Source of the DNA: Alteribacillus bidgolensis
Lineage (GTDB): Bacteria > Bacillota > Bacilli > Bacillales > Marinococcaceae
Assembly: GCF_002886255.1 (NCBI RefSeq)
Contig: NZ_KZ614149.1
Coordinates: forward strand, 2,728,001-2,792,000
Length of the DNA: 64,000 nt
Direction of reading: 5' to 3'
Positions 41,609-49,944 of this stretch are shown piece after piece. Made by a program: the position numbers and the translations under genes. The number at the start of each line of letters is the position of its first letter. Within the stretch, counting starts at the first letter, position 1. The notes beneath the pieces were generated by a model. It saw only the letters and a list, made by a program, of their open reading frames with translations. It was not told the DNA's origin and did not search any database.

Positions 41609-42976
41609 ATGCTTAATTTTTTGCAGAAAATCGGTAAAGCATTAATGCTTCCAATCGCTACCCTGCCTGCTGCGGCATTATTGCTTCGTCTAGGACAAGA
41701 TGACTTTTTGGATATTCCATTTATGGCAGCAGCAGGTTCGGCATTATTTGATCACTTACCGCTTATTTTCGCTATCGGTGTTGCTGTTGGTTTGTCACGA
41801 GATGGAAATGGGGCGGCCGGCCTTGCTGGAGCGATAGGTTTCTTGGTGCTGCAGGAAGGAACAGCTGCTGTTAATGAAGAGATTGACATGGCATTTCTTG
41901 GCGGTATTTTGTCTGGTGTTGTTGCGGGGCTTTTATATAACCGCTTTCACGCCGTAAAACTACCAAACTGGCTTGGATTCTTTGGTGGAAGGCGCTTTGT
42001 TCCGATTGTAACGGCTGCTACAATGGTTATTTTGGCAGGGATTTTCGGGTTTGTCTGGCCTCCTGTTCAAGCCGGCATTGACGGTATCGGCCAGTGGATT
42101 ATTGATGCAGGAGCAGTTGGAGTTGGAGCGTATGGCTTCTTAAACCGCTTGCTTATCCCGATTGGACTTCATCACGTTCTAAACAGTCTCGTTTGGTTTG
42201 AATTTGGATCATTTGAAGGAGCAACGGGTGATCTTGACCGCTTTTTTGCAGGAGATCCGACTGCGGGAACCTTTATGGTTGGTTTCTTCCCGGTTATGAT
42301 GTTTGGTCTTCCGGCTGCATGTTTAGCCATGATTGTGGCTGCAAAACCAGAACGCCGGGCCCAGGTGGCTGGTCTTCTCGGGGGGCTTGCGTTCACATCA
42401 TTTCTTACCGGTATCACAGAACCAATTGAATTTACGTTTATGTTCTTGTCTCCGCTCCTGTATGTCATTCATGCTGCCTTAACAGCAGCTTCGATGGTAG
42501 TCACTTATTTAGCCGGGACACTGCATGGTTTTGGGTTTTCTGCTGGTGCGATTGACTATTTTTTAAACTTCAATATCGCAACTAAACCACTGTTATTAGC
42601 GGGGATTGGAATCGTGTTTGCTGTGGTTTACTATATCGTCTTTTATGCAGCAATAAAAGGACTTGACCTAAAGACACCAGGCCGTGAAGACGAGGAAGAT
42701 ATGACAAACACAAATGAAGGCGACGACAAATATGAAGTCATGGGGAACGAATATGTCGCAGCGCTTGGCGGATATGAAAATATTCACAGCATTGACAACT
42801 GCGTCACCCGTCTTCGTTTGAAAATCAATGATATGGACAAAATCGATGAAGATCGAATCAAGCGAAACGGTGCCCGCGGCGTGATGAAAATAAACAGCAC
42901 CGATTTGCAAATCATTATCGGCACCGATGTAGAATTTGTCGCCGATGCAATGCGGCGAACGAAGCCTGAAGATTAA
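41609..42976 (+). CDS. nagE: PTS transporter subunit EIICB, N-acetylglucosamine-specific type
   Basis: Membrane permease (EIIC) fused to the EIIB phosphorylation domain, 455 residues; it imports GlcNAc as GlcNAc-6-phosphate using phosphate from HPr and an EIIA. EIIC covers about residues 1-365 with LQKIGKALMLPIATLPAAALLLRLGQ, HHVLNSLVWFEFG and the EIIC signature GITEPIEFTFMFLSP. The EIIB domain (about 385-455) has the phosphocysteine in IDNCVTRLRLKIND. There is no EIIA domain, so a separate EIIA must serve it. AAGGGGG lies before the ATG at 41609. The NagR-type operator links it with the nagA-nagB-nagR genes 4 kb away. In Bacillus the gene is also called nagP. Confidence 0.9.
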   Translation: MLNFLQKIGKALMLPIATLPAAALLLRLGQDDFLDIPFMAAAGSALFDHLPLIFAIGVAVGLSRDGNGAAGLAGAIGFLVLQEGTAAVNEEIDMAFLGGILSGVVAGLLYNRFHAVKLPNWLGFFGGRRFVPIVTAATMVILAGIFGFVWPPVQAGIDGIGQWIIDAGAVGVGAYGFLNRLLIPIGLHHVLNSLVWFEFGSFEGATGDLDRFFAGDPTAGTFMVGFFPVMMFGLPAACLAMIVAAKPERRAQVAGLLGGLAFTSFLTGITEPIEFTFMFLSPLLYVIHAALTAASMVVTYLAGTLHGFGFSAGAIDYFLNFNIATKPLLLAGIGIVFAVVYYIVFYAAIKGLDLKTPGREDEEDMTNTNEGDDKYEVMGNEYVAALGGYENIHSIDNCVTRLRLKINDMDKIDEDRIKRNGARGVMKINSTDLQIIIGTDVEFVADAMRRTKPED

Positions 42977-43003
42977 TCAAAATAGAGTACTGCATAACGT
43001 TGC

Positions 43004-43041
43004 GGGGTCTGGTCTTGTTCTATTTTTGCGGGCCAGACCCC
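43004..43041 (+). terminator. Palindromic terminator-like repeat after nagE
   Basis: GGGGTCTGG (43004-43012) pairs with CCAGACCCC (43033-43041), followed by TCATATTTTTG. It may terminate nagE; the same palindrome core starts or ends the repeat spacers. Confidence 0.6.
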
Positions 43042-43804
43042 TCATATTTTTGTAATGTGCTTGTTTTTGGATGGTCTGACTCGGATTTTTCGGTTAATGT
43101 GCAGTGTAAAACGTTTTATGTGCTTAAGAAAGGTTTTTATGGTTGTAAGGTTTCTCTCATTGTAGGAGCAGGGACATAGTAATACTCATGTTGGTGTAGC
43201 GTTAGTTATGCACCTTGTTGGTGATGGTTTGATTTACTTTTTTACAGTTATGCTTAGACTCTTGGAAGATATGTATCACTTCTTATCTTTCATGAGCGGT
43301 TTGAACCATTTTATTCTTTTATGAACCATTTCTTTCATGTACACCTCTCTACAAATTTATGTACCTCTCTATCTTTCAACAGCATTACCATTTTTGTGGT
43401 CTATCCCTTCACATTTCGTTGTAGTGCAGAATAGTAGATCAACTTGGGGGATACTCTCTTTTGTGCATATTTCTCAACTTTTCCACCACTTTCCCTTTTT
43501 ATTGATCCACTTTCCGCTTTTTTTGCACTTTTCCCCTTCGTTCGGGTCTGGCACTCCTCATTTAGAAAGACAGCTCCGCCCATTGGATGATCTCTTTTTA
43601 TGAGATGCTGTACGGCTTTTCCTGTTTTATACACAACTTTTCTAGATTTATTAGCCATTTTTTATGTCTTTTGAACTGCTCTTATTCACTTATAACTCAC
43701 TTCCTGTCTTTTTTGCACCATTCTCCTTTTTCAGTACCTCTCCGTATCCAGAGCCGGCACTCCACACTTTAAAATTGCAATTGATAGATACCTCAGTCTA
43801 ATCA
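43042..43804. repeat. Repeat-rich spacer between nagE and the P450 gene
   Basis: No gene is supported. The plus strand is pyrimidine-biased with recurring units such as TTTATGAACCATTT, TTTATGTACCTCTC and TTTTTGCACC, spaced about 20-25 bases, plus GGGTCTGGCACTCC (43545) and AGAGCCGGCACTCC (43750). The style matches 25.7-26.3 and 45.0-45.6 kb. Confidence 0.65.
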
Positions 43805-45028
43805 TTAGCACGACTCCATGTTTTGAAAAGTAATTGGCAGTTTTTCTAATGATCTAAACCCCATAAGATTTCTCCATTGCAATTCAGCAGCGTCCAGTTG
43901 AAGATCAGTTATTCTATGCATGAGGGTGTGAATGGCCATTTGCGCCTCCATACGTGCTAATGAGGCACCCAAACAAAAATGAACACCATGGCCAAACGCA
44001 AGATGGTAATTAGACTTCCTGGTTATATCCAGCCTATTAGGAGCAATGAACTTTTGCGGGTCACGATTAACGGCACCCAATAGGATGTAAACCTGTTCCC
44101 CTTTTTCAATTATATTTTTGTTGATTTCAATGTCTTCTGAGGCATAACGAGCTATCATTTGTGTAGGGCTTTCAAAACGTAAAAATTCCTCCACTGCTCT
44201 TTCTGTTAGCGATGGGTTTTCTTTTAATTTCCTAAACTGGTCAGGATGGTTTATTAACGCAAAAATGGAATTGCTAATAAGATTCACCGTTGTCTCATGA
44301 CCAGCAATTAGAAGTAAAATACAAGTTGATAGCAATTCTTCCTCACTTACTTTATCCTCTTCTTTTATTAACATGCTGATAAGATCATTCCTTGGGTTCT
44401 GTTTTCTTTTTTTAATTAACACACGGAAGTAATCTATTAATTTTATTATTTTGTCATTCCCTTTGTGTAACTCCTTTCTTGATCTGGTGAAATCAATAGT
44501 TTGCAATAAAATAATAGACCATTCTCTAAATAGATAACGATCCTCTGCTGGTACTCCTAAAATCTTAGCTATAACGAGACTAGCTAAAGGAAAAGCAAAA
44601 TCTGAAACAACGTCCATCTTATTTTGTACGCCATTTAGTAAGTCATTAGCAGTTTCTACTATGCAAGGTCGATATTTTTCAGCCATCTTTGGTGTAAATG
44701 CCTTGCTGACAAGAAAACGTAATCGTTTATGGTCAGGTTGATTTTTGTATACCATCATGTTGTTTTGAATATTCTTAAGAAATTCATACTTTTTGGTGGT
44801 TTGAGGAAGTGGGATCCGATTTTGAAACCTCGTATCTTTAAGAATAGCTAGTGCTTCTTCATAACCAGTTACATACCATCCTCTATTTTTCAATAAAGAT
44901 CCTTTGTATAAGGGACCAATAGAACGCAGATGATCATAAAAAGGATAAGGGTTTTCAAAAAAAGCTGCAGAAGTTAGCGAAAAGGGTTGTTTGGCATCTA
45001 CTCGTTTTTGAGTTATATGTTTTGTCAT
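43805..45028 (-). CDS. Cytochrome P450
   Basis: A soluble bacterial P450 of 407 residues that inserts one oxygen atom into an organic substrate with electrons from a ferredoxin or flavodoxin. Hallmarks are the I-helix oxygen-binding AGHETTVNL, the K-helix E-x-x-R in VEEFLRFESP and the heme loop FGHGVHFCLGASLARMEA with the axial Cys. The N-terminus has no membrane anchor. The sequence resembles CYP107-type enzymes by eye. GGAG precedes the ATG at 45028 by about 9 bases. The gene lies alone between two repeat-rich spacers and splits the amino-sugar region, so it may be an insertion. No redox partner gene is near. Confidence 0.95.
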   Translation of the reverse strand: MTKHITQKRVDAKQPFSLTSAAFFENPYPFYDHLRSIGPLYKGSLLKNRGWYVTGYEEALAILKDTRFQNRIPLPQTTKKYEFLKNIQNNMMVYKNQPDHKRLRFLVSKAFTPKMAEKYRPCIVETANDLLNGVQNKMDVVSDFAFPLASLVIAKILGVPAEDRYLFREWSIILLQTIDFTRSRKELHKGNDKIIKLIDYFRVLIKKRKQNPRNDLISMLIKEEDKVSEEELLSTCILLLIAGHETTVNLISNSIFALINHPDQFRKLKENPSLTERAVEEFLRFESPTQMIARYASEDIEINKNIIEKGEQVYILLGAVNRDPQKFIAPNRLDITRKSNYHLAFGHGVHFCLGASLARMEAQMAIHTLMHRITDLQLDAAELQWRNLMGFRSLEKLPITFQNMESC

Positions 45029-45043
45029 TTTTATGCACTCCAT

Positions 45044-45628
45044 ATATGTAAACTTATTTTTATTCCAGGTTTACAATAAAGGTACATGATTTATAGTGAC
45101 ATTGCAACGGTCTTATTTCCTTGTTAGTTACTCTTCTTTGTGTACTACGCTAATATATGAACAACTTTCTCTTTAGATTGACGCACTATTTTTATCATTT
45201 TCGTTATGTAGAATTTTCCATTTTCAGTGTATTCTGTTTTGGAGTCTGGCCCTACACATTTTGTAACACTTTGCTGCAGCTTTCCTTCTTTTTGATCTCC
45301 TTCTTCTTTGATTTGAGCTCCTCTTCCTACTTTTTTAAACACTTTCTCTCTTTTATACTCCGCTTTCCACTGTTTTTGCGCCACCCTGGCCCCGGCACTA
45401 CTTCCGGGTCTGGCCCCACATACTTTGTAATACATTACCGCCGGGGCAGCTTTGATTTGTATCCTTTCCTCCTTGATTTGAGCAGCTTCCAGTTTTTTTG
45501 CACCTCTTTCTCTTTTTTATGATCCTCTTCCCCCCTCTTTTGCACCATTGCCCTTGGTCCAGCGCTTTCCACGTCTCTGGGTCTGGCCCCCCACAAATAC
45601 TTAATCGTGAATGCTGTTTCAAAATTAA
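45044..45628. repeat. Repeat-rich spacer upstream of the P450 gene
   Basis: No gene. Three copies of a palindromic core with a shared tail: GAGTCTGGCCC..ACACATTTTGTAAC (45242-45269), GGGTCTGGCCCCACATACTT (45406 on, then TGTAATAC) and GGGTCTGGCCCCCCACAAAT (45579 on). Between them are pyrimidine-rich units with TTTTTGC(A/G)CC and TTTTATGATCC. Confidence 0.7.
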
Positions 45629-45662
45629 AAAGAGCTGTGCCTCAAATGGCGTTCAGCTCTTT
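45629..45662 (-). terminator. Terminator of the nag operon
   Basis: AAAGAGCTG (45629-45637) pairs with CAGCTCTTT (45654-45662), overlapping the stop codon of the SIS gene, and is followed on the minus strand by TTAATTTTG. Confidence 0.7.
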
Positions 45663-46393
45663 AATAGCGGGATTCGGTTTTTATATAGATCTACCATACG
45701 TTTGTTGTGTTCATCGCTTCCTTCGATATTGGCGCTTTTAAAGACGGGCAGTTCAGTTTGTGTTTGTTCGAGCAGGTGCAGAACTTCGGCGATCATGCCT
45801 TGTAGTATAGCGATGTTAATCAGGGAGGATCCTGGTGCGAATTGAAGTTCTGGCTCTGTTTCAGCCTTCAGCAGCGCGTCGCCTTTAGGTATATGGTTAT
45901 CAAGGACGATGTCTGCTGTATCGTGGAGATGTTTGCCGGTATCATGTCTTGAAGGCTGAGACGCTGCATAAGTTTTTGATGTTAATGCAATCACCCTGGA
46001 GCCTTTTTGTTTTCCAAGCAAAGCTGCATCTACGGGCACGCCATTTCGGCCCGAAGTGGAGACGACTAACAGAACATCTTTTTCTGTCAGCGGAAGTTCC
46101 TCCATAAACGAAGCAGCGTAATCTGTTTTGCGTTCTAGCTGTGAGGATTGTACAGGCCCTTGGTGAAGCATGAGTTTTTCTTCAAGAATGGGATATACCG
46201 GAACAAGTCCTCCTGCGCGGTAAAAAAGTTCCTCTGCCATTATGTGCGAATGGCCGCAGCCAAACACATAGAGTAATCCGCCTTCTGAAACCTTGTCCGC
46301 TATTTGTTTTGCAGCTTTTTGGATTGTCCGCGCTTCCTTTCTTTCAACTTCATCTATGAGCTGCTTGATTTCATGAAAATAATGTAGAAACAT
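45653..46393 (-). CDS. SIS-domain phosphosugar-binding protein (UPF0309 type)
   Basis: A 246-residue protein with one sugar-isomerase (SIS) domain. The phosphosugar pocket is seen in LLYVFGCGHSHIMAEELFYRAGG and the Ser-rich loop LVVSTSGRNGVPVDA, with FAPGSSLINIAILQ later. Related to the UPF0309 group and distantly to MurQ; it may isomerise, de-etherify or sense an amino-sugar phosphate. It follows nagR by 37 bases and appears to be the last gene of the nagA-nagB-nagR transcript, which supports an amino-sugar substrate such as a GlcNAc-6-phosphate derivative. The exact reaction is unknown. Confidence 0.85.
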   Translation of the reverse strand: MFLHYFHEIKQLIDEVERKEARTIQKAAKQIADKVSEGGLLYVFGCGHSHIMAEELFYRAGGLVPVYPILEEKLMLHQGPVQSSQLERKTDYAASFMEELPLTEKDVLLVVSTSGRNGVPVDAALLGKQKGSRVIALTSKTYAASQPSRHDTGKHLHDTADIVLDNHIPKGDALLKAETEPELQFAPGSSLINIAILQGMIAEVLHLLEQTQTELPVFKSANIEGSDEHNKRMVDLYKNRIPLLKS

Positions 46394-46430
46394 TAGACCG
46401 ATCCTTTCCTTCCCTATTCAAGATATGCCT

Positions 46431-47168
46431 TTAGCTTGAATGGCTGTCTCTAGGCATATGAATGCTGAATTTATAGCGGTCCCCTCGATAAGCGGATTTA
46501 ACGTATTCAAATGGTGTGTCATCTTGCAGGTGAGTAAGACGGGAGATCCATAAAATAGGGTCGCCTTTGTTTATACTTAATAGCTCTGCTTCTTTTTTCC
46601 CAGCAACTGCAGATTCTAGGGTTTGATCGGCAAAACCTATTTTTAAATTCAGTTCCTTTTCGATATATTGATAAAGCGATTTACCGGCATGCTCTTCGGT
46701 TAGTCCTTTTATTAAATTTGCATTAATATAAGTGGTTTCAAGTGCCATTGGTTCTTTGTCCGCAAGTCGAATACGCTGCATTTCATATACTTTATCGTTT
46801 TCTTTAATGTTTAGAGCTTTTGCTGCGTCGCTGCTCGCTTCGGTTACACGAAAATAGTTGAGGACATTTCCGGGTTCGAAGCCGCGTGCTTTCATATCTT
46901 CTGTAAAGCTCGTTAAACCTTGCAGTGTTTGTTCTAGTTTTTTTTCTGCCACAAACGTCCCTTTTCCTTTTTCACGCCTTAGCAGACCTTCGTTAACAAG
47001 CTCTATAATTGCTTGCCGCACTGTCATACGGCTTACATCAAATTCTTCTGCAAATATGCGTTCGGATGGAAGCATATCTCCAGGCTCCCACTCACCGGCG
47101 TTCATTTTTTTCCGTATCATTTCTTGGATTTGATAATAAATAGGCAGTGGTGAACTTTTGTCAATCAT
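46431..47168 (-). CDS. nagR: GntR/HutC-family repressor NagR
   Basis: A 245-residue regulator of the YvoA/NagR type. The winged helix (residues about 5-72) reads LPIYYQIQEMIRKKMNAGEW, MLPSERIFAEEFDVSRMTVRQAI and LLRREKGKGTFVA. The UTRA effector domain follows (about 90-235), with FRVTEASSDAAKALNI, METTYIN-type ALETTYINANLIKGL and YVKSAYRGDRYKF. In Bacillus subtilis NagR binds dre sites and is released by GlcN-6-P or GlcNAc-6-P. Three dre-like sites are visible in this window (41491, 49210, 49255), before nagE and nagA. It lies in the nagABR operon, so it is autoregulated. Confidence 0.93.
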   Translation of the reverse strand: MIDKSSPLPIYYQIQEMIRKKMNAGEWEPGDMLPSERIFAEEFDVSRMTVRQAIIELVNEGLLRREKGKGTFVAEKKLEQTLQGLTSFTEDMKARGFEPGNVLNYFRVTEASSDAAKALNIKENDKVYEMQRIRLADKEPMALETTYINANLIKGLTEEHAGKSLYQYIEKELNLKIGFADQTLESAVAGKKEAELLSINKGDPILWISRLTHLQDDTPFEYVKSAYRGDRYKFSIHMPRDSHSS

Positions 47169-47193
47169 CCGGTTTCCACCTCTTTTTTATCCG

Positions 47194-47961
47194 TTATAAA
47201 ACATTCAAGCTGTCATGTTTTTTCCATTCTCTTTCTGAAACAGCTGAAAGTGCTTCTTCATCCGCTATGATTGTAACATACGGATGACTTCTTAAAATGG
47301 ATGCAGGAAATGTCTCATTTATATCGCCTTCTAACAGATTTTTCATTGCTTGTTTTTTACGTTCACCTGAAGCGAGCAGTAGAATACAGCGGCTGTCCAT
47401 AATGGAAGCAATGCCCATGGTGATAGCACGTTTTGGAACTTCGCTTTTATTTTCAAAATAGCGGGCATTTGCTTCTCTCGTTGATTCCTTCAGCTCTACG
47501 ATATGAGTGCGGGAGTGGTGAGGCGTTCCGGGTTCGTTAAAGCCGATATGGCCGTTTTCACCGATGCCTAACAGCTGTAAATCAATGCCTCCATAGTCTT
47601 CAATCAACTGTTCATAGCTCTTCGCTTCTGCTTCTAAATCAGCAGCATTGCCTTTAGGAAGATGCGTTTGCTCTGATTTCAAGTCCAATGGGTGAAACAA
47701 ATGCTCTTTCATGTATGCATGATAACTATTCGGATGATCTGACGCGAGACCCTCGTATTCATCAAGATTAAATGTTGTTATTTGAGAAAGATCTAGATCA
47801 TTGCGTTTCGCTTTCTCGATAAAGGCTTCGTACGTTCCTTCCGGCGTACCGCCTGTCGCAAGGCCCAAAACCACGTTAGGTTGAGTCTGTACTTTTCTAA
47901 AAAGAAGTTCGGCTGCATATTCACTCATCTCTTCGTAATTCGTGACCCGAACAATTTCCAA
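47194..47961 (-). CDS. nagB: Glucosamine-6-phosphate deaminase
   Basis: Converts glucosamine-6-phosphate to fructose-6-phosphate and ammonia, the last step of GlcNAc entry into glycolysis. The protein of 255 residues shows VVLGLATGGTPEGTYEAFI, TFNLDEYEGLASDHPNSYHAYM with the catalytic Asp, GIGENGHIGFNEPG with the catalytic His, and SGERKKQAMKNLLEG. AAGGAGGT (47969-47976) is placed 7 bases before a TTG at 47961, which gives the LEIVRVTNY start typical for NagB; the longer frame to 48006 would overlap nagA and is rejected. It sits between nagA and nagR. Confidence 0.95.
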   Translation of the reverse strand: MEIVRVTNYEEMSEYAAELLFRKVQTQPNVVLGLATGGTPEGTYEAFIEKAKRNDLDLSQITTFNLDEYEGLASDHPNSYHAYMKEHLFHPLDLKSEQTHLPKGNAADLEAEAKSYEQLIEDYGGIDLQLLGIGENGHIGFNEPGTPHHSRTHIVELKESTREANARYFENKSEVPKRAITMGIASIMDSRCILLLASGERKKQAMKNLLEGDINETFPASILRSHPYVTIIADEEALSAVSEREWKKHDSLNVL

Positions 47962-47989
47962 TCGGTCCACCTCCTTCAAATGTTTATGA

Positions 47990-49183
47990 TTACTTTTCAT
48001 ATGCAAGAGTACCGCGGCACCACGTTCGAATAACCTCTTGATTAGGACCTAACTGAACAAAATCAGCGTCTTTACCGACTGCAATATTTCCTTTTCTGTT
48101 CTCAACCCCTAGCTTGCAGGCAGCATTCCACGAGGTCATTGCTACCGCTTCTTCTAAACGACAGCCAGTAAAATCAATTATATTTTTCATCGCTTCGTTC
48201 ATTTTTAATACACTGCCAGCAATTGTTCCATCCGTTAAATACGGACGGTTTCCTTTTACGGTGACTGTTTGTCCGCCCAGGTCATACTCACCGTTTTGCA
48301 GACACTTTGCTCGTATCGAATCGGTAATCATTAACAATCTGAAAGATCCTTTCATTTGGTAAGCCATGTTTACCATAGAAGGATGCACATGAACACCGTC
48401 AGCTATGATTTCATTTGTCAATTCGTTCCGAGTGAGAGCTGCTGCTGCAAGTCCCGGTTCTCGGTGATGCAGCCCTTTCATCCCGTTAAATAAATGAGTC
48501 ACATGAGTCAAACCGTGGTCGATTGCTTGTTCTATTTCTTCTATAGAAGCGTTGGAGTGAGCAGCAGATGCTATTACTCCAGTGTCTTTTAAATAACGAA
48601 TGACTTCATGATCCGGGTCTTTTTCAGGTGCAAGAGAGACCCACTTTATAAATCCTTTTGCCGCCTTCTGCCATTTTTTCAACAATTCAATATCTGCTTC
48701 GCACAAATGCTCTTTTGGCTGAGCGCCTGCTTTTTCTTCGGTAAAAAACGGCCCTTCTAAATGAACACCGAGCATTTCTGCTAGATCAGATGGCTGCTGT
48801 CCTTCGGCAAAAGCCGCTGCGTTTTCTAATGCGTTTGTAATGGCCTTTTCGCTTTGCGTTAGTGTAGTAGCCAAAAAAGATGTCGTTCCTTCTGATGGCA
48901 GGGATTCGGCAATCGTTGTTAATGCTTCAGGTGTCGCGTCCATCGTATCTGCATTATTTGTACCGTGTATATGCACATCAATCATGCCCGGTACTAAAAC
49001 CGTGTCCGGGTCTATTTTTATCTCTTTTATGCTGCTCCATTCTGTCTTGCTAAAGTCTTGTTCAATATTTTTATCTTCACCAATTGCCGTAATTTTACCG
49101 TCTTTCACGACAATATAAGCATGATTTAATTCCTGCGCTGGGTTTATTATGGTAACGTTTCGAAGTAAAAAGGACTTCGTCAC
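47990..49183 (-). CDS. nagA: N-acetylglucosamine-6-phosphate deacetylase
   Basis: Removes acetate from GlcNAc-6-phosphate. A 397-residue amidohydrolase with the metal site HxH in GMIDVHIHG, the metal-binding Glu in GVHLEGPFFTEEKAGAQ, His residues in AAHSNAS and THVTHLFNGM, and the catalytic Asp in LMITDSIRAK. It starts at GTG (49181-49183) behind GAGGGGG. It is the first gene of the nagA-nagB-nagR-SIS transcript. Two dre-type sites lie upstream, one overlapping the -35 element. Confidence 0.95.
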   Translation of the reverse strand: MTKSFLLRNVTIINPAQELNHAYIVVKDGKITAIGEDKNIEQDFSKTEWSSIKEIKIDPDTVLVPGMIDVHIHGTNNADTMDATPEALTTIAESLPSEGTTSFLATTLTQSEKAITNALENAAAFAEGQQPSDLAEMLGVHLEGPFFTEEKAGAQPKEHLCEADIELLKKWQKAAKGFIKWVSLAPEKDPDHEVIRYLKDTGVIASAAHSNASIEEIEQAIDHGLTHVTHLFNGMKGLHHREPGLAAAALTRNELTNEIIADGVHVHPSMVNMAYQMKGSFRLLMITDSIRAKCLQNGEYDLGGQTVTVKGNRPYLTDGTIAGSVLKMNEAMKNIIDFTGCRLEEAVAMTSWNAACKLGVENRKGNIAVGKDADFVQLGPNQEVIRTWCRGTLAYEK

Positions 49184-49209
49184 TTTTAGTACCCCCTCTT
49201 CTAGACACG

Positions 49210-49225
49210 ATTGGTCTATACCTGT
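49210..49225. promoter_or_regulatory. NagR (dre-type) operator, proximal
   Basis: ATTGGTCTATACCTGT, 27 bases before the nagA start; it matches the GGTNTANACC core of dre sites. Confidence 0.75.
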
Positions 49226-49234
49226 TTACCTTAA

Positions 49235-49270
49235 TGATAGCAAACTATTAATATAGTTGTCTATACCATC
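49235..49270 (-). promoter_or_regulatory. nagA promoter with overlapping NagR operator
   Basis: On the minus strand the -35 TAGACA (49258-49263) lies inside GATGGTATAGACAACT (49255-49270), and a weak -10 CTATCA (49235-49240) follows after 17 bases. The arrangement copies that of the nagE promoter. Confidence 0.75.
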
Positions 49271-49303
49271 TAATATAAGGGAGGAAACACCCCCCTTATT
49301 TTG

Positions 49304-49778
49304 TTAATTCTCTTTTTTGCTGCGAATTCCAATACGCTGACCAGCTTCTTGCGGCCATTCTTCTCCTTCATGTTCGGCTTTTGCTTTATGTATTAATGGC
49401 AGAACCTTTTCTGGAAAGCGTCCGGCTCGTCGTTCGGCTTGATTAACAGCCAGCATCATTGTTTCACAAGTCGCCAGCCTCTCACCATTTTCATTATGCA
49501 TTTCCAAAAACAAATGAAGACGTTTTTCATCATAATCAAGCAGCTTTCCTAAAACTTGAAACGCTTCCCCTTCTAATATTTCTTTTTATATAAACAACAT
49601 GAGTTTCGAGTGTGAATATAGTGGCACCGTAATGATTTCGTCCTTGTTCGTTTAGCCCGAGTGAACTGGTGAATTGCTCTCCAGCAATGCTGAACACTCT
49701 AAAATAAGCTGCGTCATTCATATGTTTATTGTAATCGACAAAGTATTTTTTTACTTGATCTTTATATAATAAACGCAT
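49304..49778 (-). pseudogene. Hotdog-fold acyl-CoA thioesterase, frameshifted
   Basis: A 4-hydroxybenzoyl-CoA-type thioesterase broken by one extra base. The N-terminal part is YKDQVKKYFVDYNKHMNDAAYF, with the hotdog active-site Asp in VDYNKHMN. In the next frame the C-terminal part runs FQVLGKLLDYDEKRLHLFLE, then CETMMLAVNQAERRAGRFPE. The frames would join if the A5 run at 49583-49587 had four A residues. The full product would be about 157 residues, normal for the family. Next to a BCCT carrier, thioesterases of this kind act on betainyl-CoA in carnitine breakdown, but no other carnitine gene is here. A sequencing error cannot be excluded. Confidence 0.75.
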
Positions 49779-49944
49779 GCCCTTCCCCTCCTTTTATTTT
49801 ACATCTTTCCACATTCTCTTATAAATTCCTTTCCCTCTGCTTAGAAAAAATTTCATTTTTCATTTCCCTCTTTTTGGTATACACACATATTACTGAGCCG
49901 GACAGGGAAACTTGAATAATACATATAAACGTGAGGAGATTGCT

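Noticed and set aside
43337..43772. Open frames within the 43-kb spacer island
   Set aside because: They arise from the pyrimidine-rich repeat units (Phe/Leu/Pro/Ser-rich) and lack translation signals.
45157..45845. Open frames of 96-121 codons in the 45-kb spacer island
   Set aside because: Repeat-derived low-complexity translations without starts or conserved motifs.
49304..49778. Programmed ribosomal frameshifting in the thioesterase gene
   Set aside because: The needed shift is +1 at an A5 run without a known slippery heptamer or stimulatory structure; a plain indel is simpler.
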